A stretch of 64,000 bases of DNA from Nitratireductor basaltis (GCF_000733725.1 NZ_JMQM01000001.1:1612001-1676000), one strand, 5' to 3'. Numbered from the stretch's first letter, positions 34,726 through 44,176 are shown. Numbers and translations: made by a program. Notes: generated by a model not told the origin, from the sequence alone.

Positions 34726-35313
34726 ATGTTTGATCCACGCGAAAAGATTGCCCTATTCATTGATGGTGCGAATCTCTACGCCACCTCACGCGCATTGGGC
34801 TTTGACATTGACTATCGCAAGCTGTTGTCGAGCTTCCAGAAGAAAGCCTATCTGCTGCGCGCTTATTACTATACCGCTCTGGTTGAAGACCAGGAGTATT
34901 CTTCAATTCGCCCTCTGATCGATTGGCTCGACTATAACGGATACAAGGTCGTGACAAAGCCGGCGAAGGAGTTCACCGACTCTTCCGGGCGCCGCAAGAT
35001 CAAGGGCAATATGGATATCGAGCTGGCCATCGATGCGATGGAACTGACCGATGTCGTGGACCACTATGTCATCTTCTCCGGCGACGGTGACTTCCGCACC
35101 CTGGTCGAAGCATTGCAGCGCAAGGGGCGCAAGGTGAGTGTCATCTCGACCATCCAGTCCCAACCGCCGATGATCTCCGACGAGTTGCGCCGTCAGGCCG
35201 ACAGTTACATCGACCTTGCCTCGCTCCAAGCCGAGATCGGTCGCGACCCCTCGGAGCGACCGATGCGCCGACCCGAGGCAGAGCCCGAATTCGACAATGA
35301 CGATGTGGAATGA
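34726..35313 (+). CDS. NYN-domain (LabA/DUF88) protein, putative RNase
   Basis: A 195-aa PIN-like NYN protein. Acidic metal-site residues are D13 in ALFIDGANLY, D97 in GNMDIELAID and D120/D122 in IFSGDGDF. NYN proteins are thought to be RNases; the substrate here is unknown. The C-terminus is acidic (EAEPEFDNDDVE). The gene starts after GAAGGA and ends in an ATGA overlap with the UDG gene (35310-35313), so they are co-translated. It is regularly near rpoZ in Rhizobiales. Confidence 0.9.
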   Translation: MFDPREKIALFIDGANLYATSRALGFDIDYRKLLSSFQKKAYLLRAYYYTALVEDQEYSSIRPLIDWLDYNGYKVVTKPAKEFTDSSGRRKIKGNMDIELAIDAMELTDVVDHYVIFSGDGDFRTLVEALQRKGRKVSVISTIQSQPPMISDELRRQADSYIDLASLQAEIGRDPSERPMRRPEAEPEFDNDDVE

Positions 35314-35978
35314 GCGTGGATGCGCGGCCGGGTGAGCCGCCTCGCACCTGCACCTTATGTCCACGCCTTCATCAGTTTCTTGAAAATTGGCGCGCCCGCG
35401 AACCAGAATGGTTCAACGCGCCGGTTCCTACCTTTTCGCCTTCCGCCGGTGAAGACAAGGCGCGCCTGCTTATTGTCGGCCTCGCCCCTGGCCTGCGCGG
35501 CGCAAACCGCACCGGACGCCCCTTCACGGGCGACTATGCAGGAACACTTCTGTACGACACGCTGATTTTCCATGGCTTTGCGACAGGCCATTTCGATGCA
35601 CGGATCGACGACAGCCTCGAGCTTACTGATGCCGCCATCGTCAATGCTGTGCGCTGTGTGCCTCCGGAAAACAAACCGATCGGTTCTGAAATCAACACCT
35701 GCCGCGACGCCTATTTCCGCCCCACGATCGAGCGTTTCGACAATATTCGCGCTATCGTGACCCTCGGCACGATCGCCCACCAATCCACTGTCAGAGCACT
35801 TGGCCTGAAGGTGAAGGACCACCCGTTTTCCCACGGCGCCGAACAGGACGCCGGCCGATACCGTATCTTCTCCAGCTACCACTGCTCGCGCTACAACACG
35901 AACACCGGTCGTCTGACCGAGGAGATGTTTGTTGATGTGTTCCGGCGGGTGCGGGCGTATTTGGTGAGTAGTGAGTAG
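35310..35978 (+). CDS. Uracil-DNA glycosylase, family 4/5 (UdgB-like)
   Basis: A 222-aa iron-sulfur uracil-DNA glycosylase that removes uracil from DNA. C14 and C17 (CTLCPRL) plus C in AVRCVPPENK and in NTCRDAYF are suited to hold a 4Fe-4S cluster. Motif A is GLAPGLRGANRTGRPFTGD, of the family-5 type. Motif B reads SYHCSRYNTNTGRLT, with HCS where mycobacterial UdgB has HPS. The last four residues and the stop lie inside a heptamer tandem repeat. It is coupled to the NYN gene. Confidence 0.87.
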   Translation: MSVDARPGEPPRTCTLCPRLHQFLENWRAREPEWFNAPVPTFSPSAGEDKARLLIVGLAPGLRGANRTGRPFTGDYAGTLLYDTLIFHGFATGHFDARIDDSLELTDAAIVNAVRCVPPENKPIGSEINTCRDAYFRPTIERFDNIRAIVTLGTIAHQSTVRALGLKVKDHPFSHGAEQDAGRYRIFSSYHCSRYNTNTGRLTEEMFVDVFRRVRAYLVSSE

Positions 35979-36010
35979 TGAGTAGTGAGTAGTGAGTAGT
36001 GAGTAGTGAG
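35964..36010. repeat. Tandem heptamer repeat (GTGAGTA, about 6.7 copies)
   Basis: Six perfect GTGAGTA units run from 35964 to 36005, followed by GTGAG. The array begins inside the UDG gene and provides its last codons and stop. The unit carries TAG and TGA, so a stop is met soon whatever the copy number. It is the only microsatellite of this kind seen in the window. Confidence 0.95.
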
Positions 36011-36064
36011 GCTGGCGGGTCGCACATCTGCAGTCAACACTTACTACCGTCTACCTTCTCCCCC

Positions 36065-36538
36065 TCACCCTTTCTCCTTCAGAAGGCGCGCCTTTTCGCG
36101 GTTCCAGTCGCGCTTCTTTTCGGTCTCGCGCTTGTCGTGCAGTTTCTTGCCCTTGCCGACGGCGATCTGAAGCTTGGCAAGGCCCCGCTCGTTGAAATAC
36201 ATCTTGAGCGGGACCATGGTCATGCCTTCCCGGTCCACGGCCTGAGCCAGCCGCGACATCTCCCTCTTGGACAGGAGCAATTTGCGACGGCGGCGCGGCT
36301 CATGGTTGAAACGGTTTCCGGCGAAATATTCGGGAATATAGGAATTGATCAGCCAGATCTCGCCACCTTCCGCCGAAGCGTAGGATTCCTGAATATTCGC
36401 CTGGCCCTCGCGCAGTGACTTTACTTCGGTGCCGGTGAGCACAAGCCCCGCTTCCAGAGTATCGGTGATCTCATAGGAGAAACGGGCCTTGCGGTTTTCG
36501 GCAACGACCTTGAAATTCTTGTTCTTTTCCTGAGCCAT
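36065..36538 (-). CDS. smpB: SsrA-binding protein SmpB
   Basis: A tmRNA partner needed for ribosome rescue. The 157-aa product has [21 protein letters not shown] at the start (typical; shown in part), [14 protein letters not shown], ANPxxx-like strands and the basic C-terminal tail [16 protein letters not shown], which binds the mRNA channel. It follows dapA on the minus strand by 25 bases, the usual Rhizobiales order. The tmRNA gene itself is not in this window. Confidence 0.97.
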   Translation of the reverse strand: MAQEKNKNFKVVAENRKARFSYEITDTLEAGLVLTGTEVKSLREGQANIQESYASAEGGEIWLINSYIPEYFAGNRFNHEPRRRRKLLLSKREMSRLAQAVDREGMTMVPLKMYFNERGLAKLQIAVGKGKKLHDKRETEKKRDWNREKARLLKEKG

Positions 36539-36563
36539 ATCGCTCTAACGCTTGAAGCCGGCC

Positions 36564-37445
36564 TCAGTTCATCAGGCCGGCATGTTTCAGGGCATCGTCG
36601 ATGCGTGCGGCTGTTTCGGCCTCGATTGGCACGAGCGGGCTGCGCAGTGTGTTTTCCAGCTTGCCGAGGCGTGACAGCGCATATTTCGCACCGGACGGAT
36701 TGGGCTCGATGAAGAGCGCGCGATGCAGCGGCATCAGGCGATCCTGAAGCTCCAGCGCCAGGTCGCGGTCGCCATTGAGGCTTGCTTCCTGGAACTGCGC
36801 GCAAAGCCGAGGCGCGACATTTGCGGTCACCGAAATGCAACCGACGCCGCCATGGGCATTGAAGCCAAGTGCGGACGCATCTTCGCCGGAAAGCTGGATG
36901 AAGTCCGAGCCGCAAGTTGCGCGCTGCTCGGAAACCCGGTCCACCTTGGACGTGGCATCCTTGACGCCAACGATATTGGTGAAGTCAGCTGCCAGGCGCC
37001 CCATCGTCTCCGGGGTCATGTCGATGATTGAACGCGGCGGGATGTTGTAGATGATGATCGGCAGGCTGGTGGAACGCGCCACGGCCGCATAGTGCTCGTA
37101 GAGGCCCCGCTGATTGGGCTTGTTGTAGTAAGGCGTGACGACCAGGACCGCATCCGCCCCCACCTTTTCGGCATGTTCAACAAAACCGATTGCCTCGCGC
37201 GTCGAATTGGATCCCGCACCTGCGATGACCGGCACGCGCTTGTCGGCAATTTCGACACAGATACGCACGATCTCACGGTGTTCTTCATGGGTAAGCGTGG
37301 GAGATTCGCCCGTGGTGCCAACAGGCACGAGACCGCTGGAGCCTTCCGCAATCTGCCATTCGACAAAGTCGCCGAAGGCTTTCTTGTCGAGGCTTCCATC
37401 CTGGCTGAATGGCGTCACCAACGCGGTGATGGAACCTCTGAACAT
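36564..37445 (-). CDS. dapA: 4-hydroxy-tetrahydrodipicolinate synthase
   Basis: It condenses pyruvate with aspartate semialdehyde in lysine and diaminopimelate synthesis. The 293-aa TIM barrel has the pyruvate-binding GTTGES (43-48), Y133 in IIIYNIPPR and the Schiff-base K162 in VGVKDAT. The start ATG at 37445 follows GAGGAGT; 46 further upstream codons in frame are not conserved sequence. It begins the dapA-smpB transcript. Confidence 0.97.
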   Translation of the reverse strand: MFRGSITALVTPFSQDGSLDKKAFGDFVEWQIAEGSSGLVPVGTTGESPTLTHEEHREIVRICVEIADKRVPVIAGAGSNSTREAIGFVEHAEKVGADAVLVVTPYYNKPNQRGLYEHYAAVARSTSLPIIIYNIPPRSIIDMTPETMGRLAADFTNIVGVKDATSKVDRVSEQRATCGSDFIQLSGEDASALGFNAHGGVGCISVTANVAPRLCAQFQEASLNGDRDLALELQDRLMPLHRALFIEPNPSGAKYALSRLGKLENTLRSPLVPIEAETAARIDDALKHAGLMN

Positions 37446-37737
37446 GCGAAAACTCCTCAAAAATTTCTGATCGGCGCCCCATGATGGTGCCTGTTCCTGT
37501 CGCTCATATATGGGGCCAAGGCGCGGCACCATAGTCTTGCCATGGATTACCCGCAAGAAGAATGCGAAGCGGGTCATTGGCACAGAAGTGTTGCACGCAC
37601 GATACAGAGCTATATGCGCACCAACACCTGCCAGGATGTGACATCACGACAGCATTATCTGCCACTAAGAAGCGAGATGCTGACGCGCATTTGCGCATGG
37701 CCCGCAATAAGCTAGGCTGACCCCGGATATTGGTGAG

Positions 37738-39816
37738 ATGATGCATATTCGTTCCAGCGCCCTGGCGCTCGCACTGGCGACCGCGCCCCTGGCCATTGGC
37801 ACTGCAGCTTTCGGCGGACAGCTGTCGCTGCCGCAGGAAGCCCCCCTGCCCGTGCCAAGACCGGATGTTTCCGCGACAGCCACCGCTGTTGTGGCAGGCC
37901 TGGCCAGCATTCCCGCGCAACTTCCCGCAAAGATGAAACATGCTGAACTGCGCGATGCGCTAGAAGCGCTGCGCAAGGGCGACACGGGTGCCACGCTTGC
38001 CGTACGCGACAGTCTCGATCCGGTATCGCTCAACGCGAGAATTCTCACCTGGGCCGTCGCGATGTCCGGCGAATGGTCGGTGAGCGCCAACGAACTGGAA
38101 GATGCGGCTGAAGTTCTGGCAGGCTGGCCGGGCATGCAGCGGCTGAAGCGCAATCTGGAGCGCGCAAGGCTGCGCGAGGCTGACGGACCTGCGGAAGTCA
38201 TCAGGGCCATTGGGAATAATGAGCCGCTGACGACGGATGGCCGTCTGGCGTTGGCTCGTGCCCATCTGGCGCTCGGCAATGGCGAGGCGGCGCGTGAGGC
38301 GATTGCACCCTATTGGCGGACGGCAAAGCTGGACGCGAAGGAAGAGGCTTCGATTATCGAGCAGTTCGGTCCGCTTCTCACGCGCGCGGATCATCGCCAC
38401 CGCATGGAGCGCATGCTGCTTACCGACAGGGTCCGCTCGGCCATGCGTGTAGCCGAAATTGCAGATGCCAAGCCGCTGGCGGATGCCTGGGCAGCTGCAA
38501 TACGCAAGGAGCCGAATGCGTTGGCGCTTCTTGATGCGGTTCCGACGTCACTGCGCTCGCCGGGCTACTATTACGCAAAGGCGCGCTATCTGCGTCGCAA
38601 GGGAAACTATCTTGGAGCCGCAGAGGCGATCCTGGCCGCTCCGACAGCGCCCGACGGCTATGCTGATCCCCGGCAGTGGTGGCAGGAGCGCCGCGTGCTC
38701 TCACGCGAACTTCTCGACATCGAAGAATATGAACTGGCCTACAAGGTCGCTGCCGCACAGCGCGTCGGAGACGCATCCACCATCGCAGATGCGGCTTTTC
38801 ATGCCGGCTGGTATGCATTGCGTTTCCTGAACAGCCCGCATGAAGCGGCGCTGCACTTCCAGAAAATTGCAGCCGTGGCGGATGGGCCGATTTCCAATGC
38901 GCGGGCCTTTTACTGGCTCGGACGGGCCGCGGAAGCAGCCGGCAATGGCGAAGACAATGCGCATTACGAGACTGCAGCGCGCTATGACACCGCTTTCTAC
39001 GGTCAGTTGGCCGCAGCGAAGCTCGGGCGCGACAGCATCAATGCGAAGCCGCCGGCCACGACAATACCGGACCGGAAGGTCTTCTTCACGCGTGAGCCGG
39101 TGCGCGCGCTGCGCCGCCTCGAGGAAGTCGGCCAGACATGGCGGGCGGATATCATCTACCGTGATCTCGCCGAAGAACTGGAAAGCGTGGAGGAACTCAC
39201 GCTGCTCGCCGAGCTGGCTGAGACGCGTGGCGACCATTATCTGGCGCTCAGGATCGGCAAGAGCGCTGCATCGCGCGGCCTTGACATAGGTGCTCTGGCT
39301 CACCCCACCGGCGCTATACCGGCAGATGCGAGCGTGTCGGGCGCCGGCAAGGCGCTGGCCTATGCGATCGGGCGCCAGGAAAGCGAGTTTCGCACGGGCG
39401 TTGTCTCACATGCCGGCGCGCGCGGCATTCTGCAATTGTTGCCCGGTACCGCGCGCGAGATGGCGCGCATCGCAGGCGTTGCCTACTCCACGTCACGCCT
39501 GACCGATGATGCAGCCTATAACGCATCGCTTGGTGCCGCCTATCTCAGCCAGCAGCTCGAACGCTTTGACGGCTCCTATATTCTCACCTTTGTTGGCTAC
39601 AATGCGGGTCCTTCCCGCTCTCTTCAGTGGATCGAACGCTTTGGCGATCCACGCGGCAAGCCGGTCGAAGAAGTCGTGGACTGGATGGAGCGCATTCCCT
39701 TCACGGAAACGCGGAACTATGTGCAGCGCGTCTTCGAAAACTACCAGGTCTACAAGATGCGGCTGACTGGGGAGTTCGAGGTGGAGAAGGATCTCGTCGA
39801 GGGGCGGCGGGACTGA
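37738..39816 (+). CDS. slt: Soluble lytic murein transglycosylase
   Basis: A 692-aa periplasmic enzyme that cleaves peptidoglycan to 1,6-anhydromuropeptides. A signal peptide covers about the first 25 residues (to TAAFGGQ). A long alpha-helical superhelix, as in Slt70, spans about 70-510. The SLT domain follows, with catalytic E548 in GRQESEF and the GARGILQLLPGTA and VGYNAGPSR segments. MM at the start gives two adjacent ATGs. It is divergent from dapA across 292 bases with no other feature noticed. Confidence 0.94.
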   Translation: MMHIRSSALALALATAPLAIGTAAFGGQLSLPQEAPLPVPRPDVSATATAVVAGLASIPAQLPAKMKHAELRDALEALRKGDTGATLAVRDSLDPVSLNARILTWAVAMSGEWSVSANELEDAAEVLAGWPGMQRLKRNLERARLREADGPAEVIRAIGNNEPLTTDGRLALARAHLALGNGEAAREAIAPYWRTAKLDAKEEASIIEQFGPLLTRADHRHRMERMLLTDRVRSAMRVAEIADAKPLADAWAAAIRKEPNALALLDAVPTSLRSPGYYYAKARYLRRKGNYLGAAEAILAAPTAPDGYADPRQWWQERRVLSRELLDIEEYELAYKVAAAQRVGDASTIADAAFHAGWYALRFLNSPHEAALHFQKIAAVADGPISNARAFYWLGRAAEAAGNGEDNAHYETAARYDTAFYGQLAAAKLGRDSINAKPPATTIPDRKVFFTREPVRALRRLEEVGQTWRADIIYRDLAEELESVEELTLLAELAETRGDHYLALRIGKSAASRGLDIGALAHPTGAIPADASVSGAGKALAYAIGRQESEFRTGVVSHAGARGILQLLPGTAREMARIAGVAYSTSRLTDDAAYNASLGAAYLSQQLERFDGSYILTFVGYNAGPSRSLQWIERFGDPRGKPVEEVVDWMERIPFTETRNYVQRVFENYQVYKMRLTGEFEVEKDLVEGRRD

Positions 39817-39935
39817 AACCGCGGGAGCAGGTGAATGCTCCAGCTTGCCCGGGCTTGCGCACCTGCAACTGTTTGCAAGGCTCCCTCACCGCGTACAAGC
39901 GATAGCGGCAACACGCGCCAACTCTTCCAATTGTC

Positions 39936-39972
39936 AAACAAAAAGAAAACCCGGCAGCGATGCTGCCGGGTT
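39936..39972 (-). terminator. Intrinsic terminator of the first porin gene
   Basis: AACCCGGCAGC and GCTGCCGGGTT form an 11-bp stem with a 3-base loop (39948-39972). On the minus strand it runs into TTCTTTTTG. The position, just after the porin stop, and the T-tract make it a strong call. It may also slow slt transcripts arriving from the other side. Confidence 0.92.
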
Positions 39973-39997
39973 CCCTTATCCGTACTTCTAACCGAAA

Positions 39998-41041
39998 TTA
40001 GAAGGAGCGGGTGAAGCGAGCGAAACCGCTCCAGTTGTTGTCGTCACCGAAGTTGTCGCCGTCACGGTAGTTAACAGCGAGCTTGGCGTCGAAGTTTTCG
40101 ACGATCTCGTAGTCGAGAACTGCGCCGAGAGCGTAGTCGTCAAGATCGGTGCCGTGCTCGTTGACGAAGTACTGACCACCGAAGCCGATGGACATCTTCG
40201 GCGTAGCAGCGAACTTCACGTAACCGCCTGCGGACCACTCGTAGCCACCATTTCCGCCATTGCTAACGGAGTAGAAGCTGTTGCCGGACTCATAGGTACC
40301 GAGCAGTTCGAGAGTGATTGCGGACGTCGCGTTGATCGAAGCGATACCCTTTGCAGCCCACTCTTCAGCCGTTGCGTCGTATGCGCCCCAAGCCGTGACA
40401 GAGCCCCAGCCCTGAGCAACGCCCAGGCTACCAACTACGTTCGGCGTGTAGTCGAGATTGTAGTCAGCTTCTTCGAGAGCGACCGAGACGAAAACGCCGT
40501 TGGCTGCGTCGAAGGTGTAACGGATGAAGTGAACGCGATCACCGCCACCGGAGTCGAACTCGCCGGAAAGGCCAGCATCATAAAGCGTGTCGGACACACC
40601 CATGGAGAGGCCGCCGAGCGAGATGATTGCCTGCTGCAGCTGAACGTAGTTGTCTACGTCGTTGTTAACGAGCTCGTCATCAACAACTACGTAGCCTTCG
40701 TTGCTGGTGAAACCGCTCTGGGTCTGAGCGCGCAGCTCGATGAAGCCGCCGAGCGTGCCGTATTCGGTCTCGGAGCGAGCGTCGACGGTGAGCGTACCGC
40801 GAGCCATCTTCTTCCAGCCGTCGTCGCCTTCGGCCCAGCTGATTTCGTAGCGAGCATAGCCGCCGATCTTCAGGCAGGTCTCGGTGCCCGGGATGTAGAA
40901 GAAGCCAGCGCCGTAAACGTCACAGACGCGGACATATTCCATCGGCTCCGGCTGTGGGATGACGATGGCGTCGGCCGCCTGAGCGCCCGAAACAGCAGCC
41001 GTAGCAGCTGCGGAGCCGATAAGAAGGCTCTTGATGTTCAT
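39998..41041 (-). CDS. Omp2-type porin (first copy)
   Basis: A 347-aa outer-membrane porin. Residues 1-22 are a signal peptide (MNIKSLLIGSAAATAAVSGA, then QAADA). The mature start MEYVRVCDVYGAGFFYIPGT and LKIGGYARYEISW are hallmarks of the alphaproteobacterial Omp2/porin_2 family, 16-strand trimers for small hydrophilic solutes. The chain ends in Phe (FTRSF), the outer-membrane insertion signal. GGAGG six bases before the ATG sets the start; the track upstream is leader sequence. A related copy lies head to head at 41825. Confidence 0.95.
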   Translation of the reverse strand: MNIKSLLIGSAAATAAVSGAQAADAIVIPQPEPMEYVRVCDVYGAGFFYIPGTETCLKIGGYARYEISWAEGDDGWKKMARGTLTVDARSETEYGTLGGFIELRAQTQSGFTSNEGYVVVDDELVNNDVDNYVQLQQAIISLGGLSMGVSDTLYDAGLSGEFDSGGGDRVHFIRYTFDAANGVFVSVALEEADYNLDYTPNVVGSLGVAQGWGSVTAWGAYDATAEEWAAKGIASINATSAITLELLGTYESGNSFYSVSNGGNGGYEWSAGGYVKFAATPKMSIGFGGQYFVNEHGTDLDDYALGAVLDYEIVENFDAKLAVNYRDGDNFGDDNNWSGFARFTRSF

Positions 41042-41562
41042 TTTCTGACCTCCAGTCAAAGTTCTTAAAAAAGGGTCTGGGCTTTTGCTGAAGGACAGCG
41101 TTCCCTGCCCCATCCCCAATGCACGAAAAAGCAGCTCTGCGCTCCTTCTTCGAAAGCGACATTACTCATGCCGGTCTGCCGATCAACTGCGATTGCCACC
41201 TTCACGCCACATCTGAGGCGCTATCAAAGATCGCTGTTGCACAAATGACACGATAAGCAGTGCCTTAGTAAGGAATTGTTAGGTTTTGGAAGTGTTTTCG
41301 GCCGCTTCGAATGTGGCAGGAGCGACTGATCCGGACCTGTTCAGGGCCGATCAGCGAGCATTTCCCGCGGAATTAGGAGAGGAATCACAGAAGCTGATTC
41401 CCGGAGCGATTCCCCAGGCAGACCTGATCGAACGGCGATTGGCCGCGCCTTGTTTCACGAATGCCAGCTCGCCGGATGACGCGCCCATAAAGGATAATGT
41501 GCAGGAAACGCATTTTGGCATGTTGATTGTCGCGTCGCTTTTCTTTATCCAGCGCTTGCGCC
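41042..41562. other. Long leader and intergenic region between porin 1 and tRNA-Ser
   Basis: No gene is convincing. It must hold the porin promoter on the minus strand, with an AT-rich stretch around 41221-41285, and an untranslated leader of unknown length. Open frames here (e.g. 41286-41609) run into the tRNA and lack ribosome sites. Confidence 0.45.
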
Positions 41563-41652
41563 GGAGAGGTGGCCGAGTGGTCGAAGGCGCTCCCCTGCTA
41601 AGGGAGTAGACGGGCAACCGTCTCGAGGGTTCGAATCCCTTCCTCTCCGCCA
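41563..41652 (+). tRNA. tRNA-Ser (anticodon GCU)
   Basis: A 90-base class II tRNA with encoded CCA. Acceptor stem GGAGAGG (41563-41569) pairs with CCTCTCC (41642-41648), followed by G and CCA. The anticodon stem CTCCC/GGGAG encloses CTGCTAA, giving anticodon GCT at 41597-41599 (AGC/AGU codons). The long variable arm and the GGTTCGAATCC T-loop are present. It stands alone between two divergent porin genes. Confidence 0.97.
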
Positions 41653-41824
41653 CGCGCAAGCTGACTGCTTCCCCACTTTCCCATTTCACCCGCCCGCCTC
41701 CCTGGCGCGCTGGCTTATATCTCGCACAGACTTTGCGCATAACTATCTGTTCCCACTGCATTTTCTCCGAACGATCCGGCTCCGAATGGTCTGAAACCGA
41801 ATAATTCAGACTGGAGGTCAGAAA

Positions 41825-42886
41825 ATGAAGTTTAAGAGCCTTCTCCTCGGCTCCGCTGTTGCAGTTGTCGCCGTATCCGGCGCGCAGGCTGCCGATGCGC
41901 CGGTGGTCATTTATCCCGAGCCTGTTGCTGAACCCATGGAATATGTTCGCGTTTGCGACGTCTATGGCGCAGGCTTCTTCTATATCCCCGGCACCGAAAC
42001 CTGCCTGAAGATCGGCGGCTATGTCCGTTACCAGATCGACTGGGCAGACAATGATGACGGCTGGAAGAAGCTGGCACGCGGCTCCATCACGCTGGATGCA
42101 CGCACCGAGACGGAATATGGCACGCTCGGCGGCTTCATCGAGGTTCGTGGTGATGCCTATTCCGGTTATCAGGGCATCAACCTGGAAGATCCGGCTTATG
42201 ACCCGATCGACAGCGCCGTCGCTTCGGTATTCCGCGGCGTCTATCTCCAGCAGGCAATCATCTCGCTTGGCGGCCTTTCCATGGGTCTGTCCGACACGCT
42301 TTATGATGCGGGCCTTTCCGGCGAGTTCGATTCCGGTGGTGGCGATCTCGTTCACTTCATGCGCTACACCTATGATGCGGCCAATGGCATGTATGCGTCG
42401 CTAGCGCTTGAAGAGGCGGACTACGACTACGACTACACGCCGAATGTCGTGGCCAATGTCGGACTTGCCCAGGGATGGGGAACGCTGAATCTGTGGGGCG
42501 CCTACGACGCCACTGCAGAGGAGTTTGGTGTCAAGGCGATCGCCACCATGCGCGCCATGGATGCGATTTCCCTCGAACTCATGGGTACCTATGAGTCCGG
42601 CCAGAACTTCTACTCCGTCAGCCACGACGGCAGCAGCGGCGGCTATGAGTACTCCGCAGGCGCTTATGCCAAGTATGACTTCTCGCCGCGCGCTTCCTTT
42701 GGTCTTGGCGGACAGTACTTCATGAGCAACCACCTGACCGGTGCCGACGACTACGCCGTGGGCGCGGTACTCGACTATGCCATCGTGAAGGACTTCAACA
42801 CCAAGATCGCGGTCAACTACTTCGACGGCGACAGTGTTGATGAAGGCTACCTGAAGGGCTTCGTCCGCTTCCAGCGCAACTTCTAA
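41825..42886 (+). CDS. Omp2-type porin (second copy)
   Basis: A 353-aa paralogue of the porin at 39998-41041. The signal peptide (MKFKSLLLGSAVAVVAVSGA) and the PMEYVRVCDVYGAGFFYIPG start of the barrel match the first copy; the surface-loop regions differ most (e.g. around AYSGYQGINLEDPAYDPID). It ends in Phe (FQRNF). The ribosome-binding leader is identical to that of copy one over about 20 bases around GGAGG. A hairpin terminator follows. Trimeric diffusion channel is the expected role. Confidence 0.95.
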   Translation: MKFKSLLLGSAVAVVAVSGAQAADAPVVIYPEPVAEPMEYVRVCDVYGAGFFYIPGTETCLKIGGYVRYQIDWADNDDGWKKLARGSITLDARTETEYGTLGGFIEVRGDAYSGYQGINLEDPAYDPIDSAVASVFRGVYLQQAIISLGGLSMGLSDTLYDAGLSGEFDSGGGDLVHFMRYTYDAANGMYASLALEEADYDYDYTPNVVANVGLAQGWGTLNLWGAYDATAEEFGVKAIATMRAMDAISLELMGTYESGQNFYSVSHDGSSGGYEYSAGAYAKYDFSPRASFGLGGQYFMSNHLTGADDYAVGAVLDYAIVKDFNTKIAVNYFDGDSVDEGYLKGFVRFQRNF

Positions 42887-43246
42887 GTCGCGCTTATCAA
42901 CAGCAATGCCCGGAGCATAATGCAACCGGGCATTGCATCACTTTTCAACCTCTGATACGCGGTATCGCAGGGGCATAGCTCTTGCGTGCGTGGCTCGTGG
43001 TGGAAAACGACAGGGTGTTTTCTAAGGGAACATCCGGCTTCGCCCGCAAGGTTCAACAGGGGGAAGCCGCTGTGGAGGGGCTATTACCAATGAACTATCA
43101 TCAGACGCGAACCGGGGCGGCGTGCATGGTGAGGGAGGCTGCGGATCATCATCGATCGGCAATGTCTCTGAAGGCTGCTCATTATCGACAACTGTGAAGC
43201 TGGGCTTGAACGCGCATCTCACATCAGTTGAACGGAGCAGACACCC
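42887..43246. other. Intergenic region between porin 2 and the recombinase
   Basis: The first 60 bases hold the porin terminator. The rest shows no gene I can support. I looked for a copy of the tRNA-Ser 3' end as an attachment site and saw none. Confidence 0.5.
42903..42946 (+). terminator. Intrinsic terminator of the second porin gene
   Basis: GCAATGCCCGG (42903-42913) and CCGGGCATTGC (42926-42936) form a perfect 11-bp stem with a 12-base loop, followed by ATCACTTTTC. It is 17 bases after the porin stop. Confidence 0.88.
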
Positions 43247-44176
43247 ATGTCTTTGGACACCCATGCGATAGAGGCCGGGGGAGACTGGGCCGAGAATGTC
43301 GCGCCCTATTCGGTGACCTTCAGCAATTCCAATCTGCGACTGGTCGACGAATATTCTCTCAAGGAGCTGTTTGACCGCTATGGCGACACGCTCTGGGAAG
43401 AAGGCCGTCACAAGTACAACGTGACCTTCTTCATCGGCGAGTTGGATGAACTTCTGCTGGGTCGACGTTTTTCGACCTTCAACCAGGATGTTCTCGACGA
43501 TCTTGTCGGCAAGCTGCGTGCCCGCGGAAACTCCAATGCCACCATCAACCGAAAGATGGCGGCGCTGAGCAAGCTCCTGCGGAAGGCCTACAAGATGGGC
43601 GATATTCACAGCCTGCCGGAATTCCGGCGCCAGAAGGAACGGGCCGGACGAATCCGGTTTCTCGAAATCGAAGAAGAAAAGCGTCTGTTCGAGGCTGTTC
43701 GCGCGAAAAGCGAGGATGCCTGGCGTCTTTCCGTCTTCCTTGTCGACACGGGTTGCCGCCTCGGCGAAGCGCTGGGTCTTACCTGGAACGATGTTCTGGG
43801 CGGACGCGCGAGTTTCTGGATCACCAAATCGGCCCGCAGCCGCACCGTGCCGCTGACGCAGCGCGCGCAGGATGTGGTGAAGATAGAGCGCAACGGTCAT
43901 TCCGGTCCCTTCGCCATGATCCGCGCCGCACAATTTCGCGCCATGTGGAACGAGGCCAAGGCCGAGGTGGGGCTTGGGGACGACACGCAGGTAGTGCCAC
44001 ATGTGCTGCGCCACACCTGTGCATCGCGTCTCGTTCAGGGCGGCATTGACATGCGGCGCGTGCAGATGTGGCTCGGCCACCAGACGCTGCAGATGACCAT
44101 GCGCTATGCGCATCTGGCGACCAGCGATCTCGACCCTTGCGTTGACGTTCTGGAACTGAAATTCGGCGGGCGCTGA
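43247..44176 (+). CDS. Tyrosine recombinase/phage-type integrase
   Basis: A 309-aa site-specific recombinase. The catalytic set is complete: R171 (GCRLGEALGL), K194, H252 and R255 (PHVLRHTCAS), H278 (LGHQT) and Y287 (MRYAHL). An N-terminal SAM-like core-binding domain spans about 40-120. No excisionase, phage genes or attachment repeats are nearby, so it is probably a resident or degenerate element remnant rather than an active island integrase. XerC/D-like roles cannot be excluded; two genes elsewhere usually fill these. Its target is unknown. Confidence 0.88.
   Translation: MSLDTHAIEAGGDWAENVAPYSVTFSNSNLRLVDEYSLKELFDRYGDTLWEEGRHKYNVTFFIGELDELLLGRRFSTFNQDVLDDLVGKLRARGNSNATINRKMAALSKLLRKAYKMGDIHSLPEFRRQKERAGRIRFLEIEEEKRLFEAVRAKSEDAWRLSVFLVDTGCRLGEALGLTWNDVLGGRASFWITKSARSRTVPLTQRAQDVVKIERNGHSGPFAMIRAAQFRAMWNEAKAEVGLGDDTQVVPHVLRHTCASRLVQGGIDMRRVQMWLGHQTLQMTMRYAHLATSDLDPCVDVLELKFGGR

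Noticed and set aside
37446-37737. Regulatory RNA or riboswitch upstream of dapA
   Set aside because: No conserved riboswitch core could be recognised in the 292-base gap.
41351-42355. Minus-strand frame across tRNA-Ser and the second porin (334 codons)
   Set aside because: It runs through the tRNA and opposite a clear porin gene.
42982-43197. Possible 71-aa gene between porin 2 and the recombinase
   Set aside because: No Shine-Dalgarno and no protein-like features; probably noncoding.
41563-44176. Integrative element using tRNA-Ser as attachment site with the tyrosine recombinase
   Set aside because: No repeat of the tRNA 3' end was found near the recombinase, and a normal porin gene lies between.
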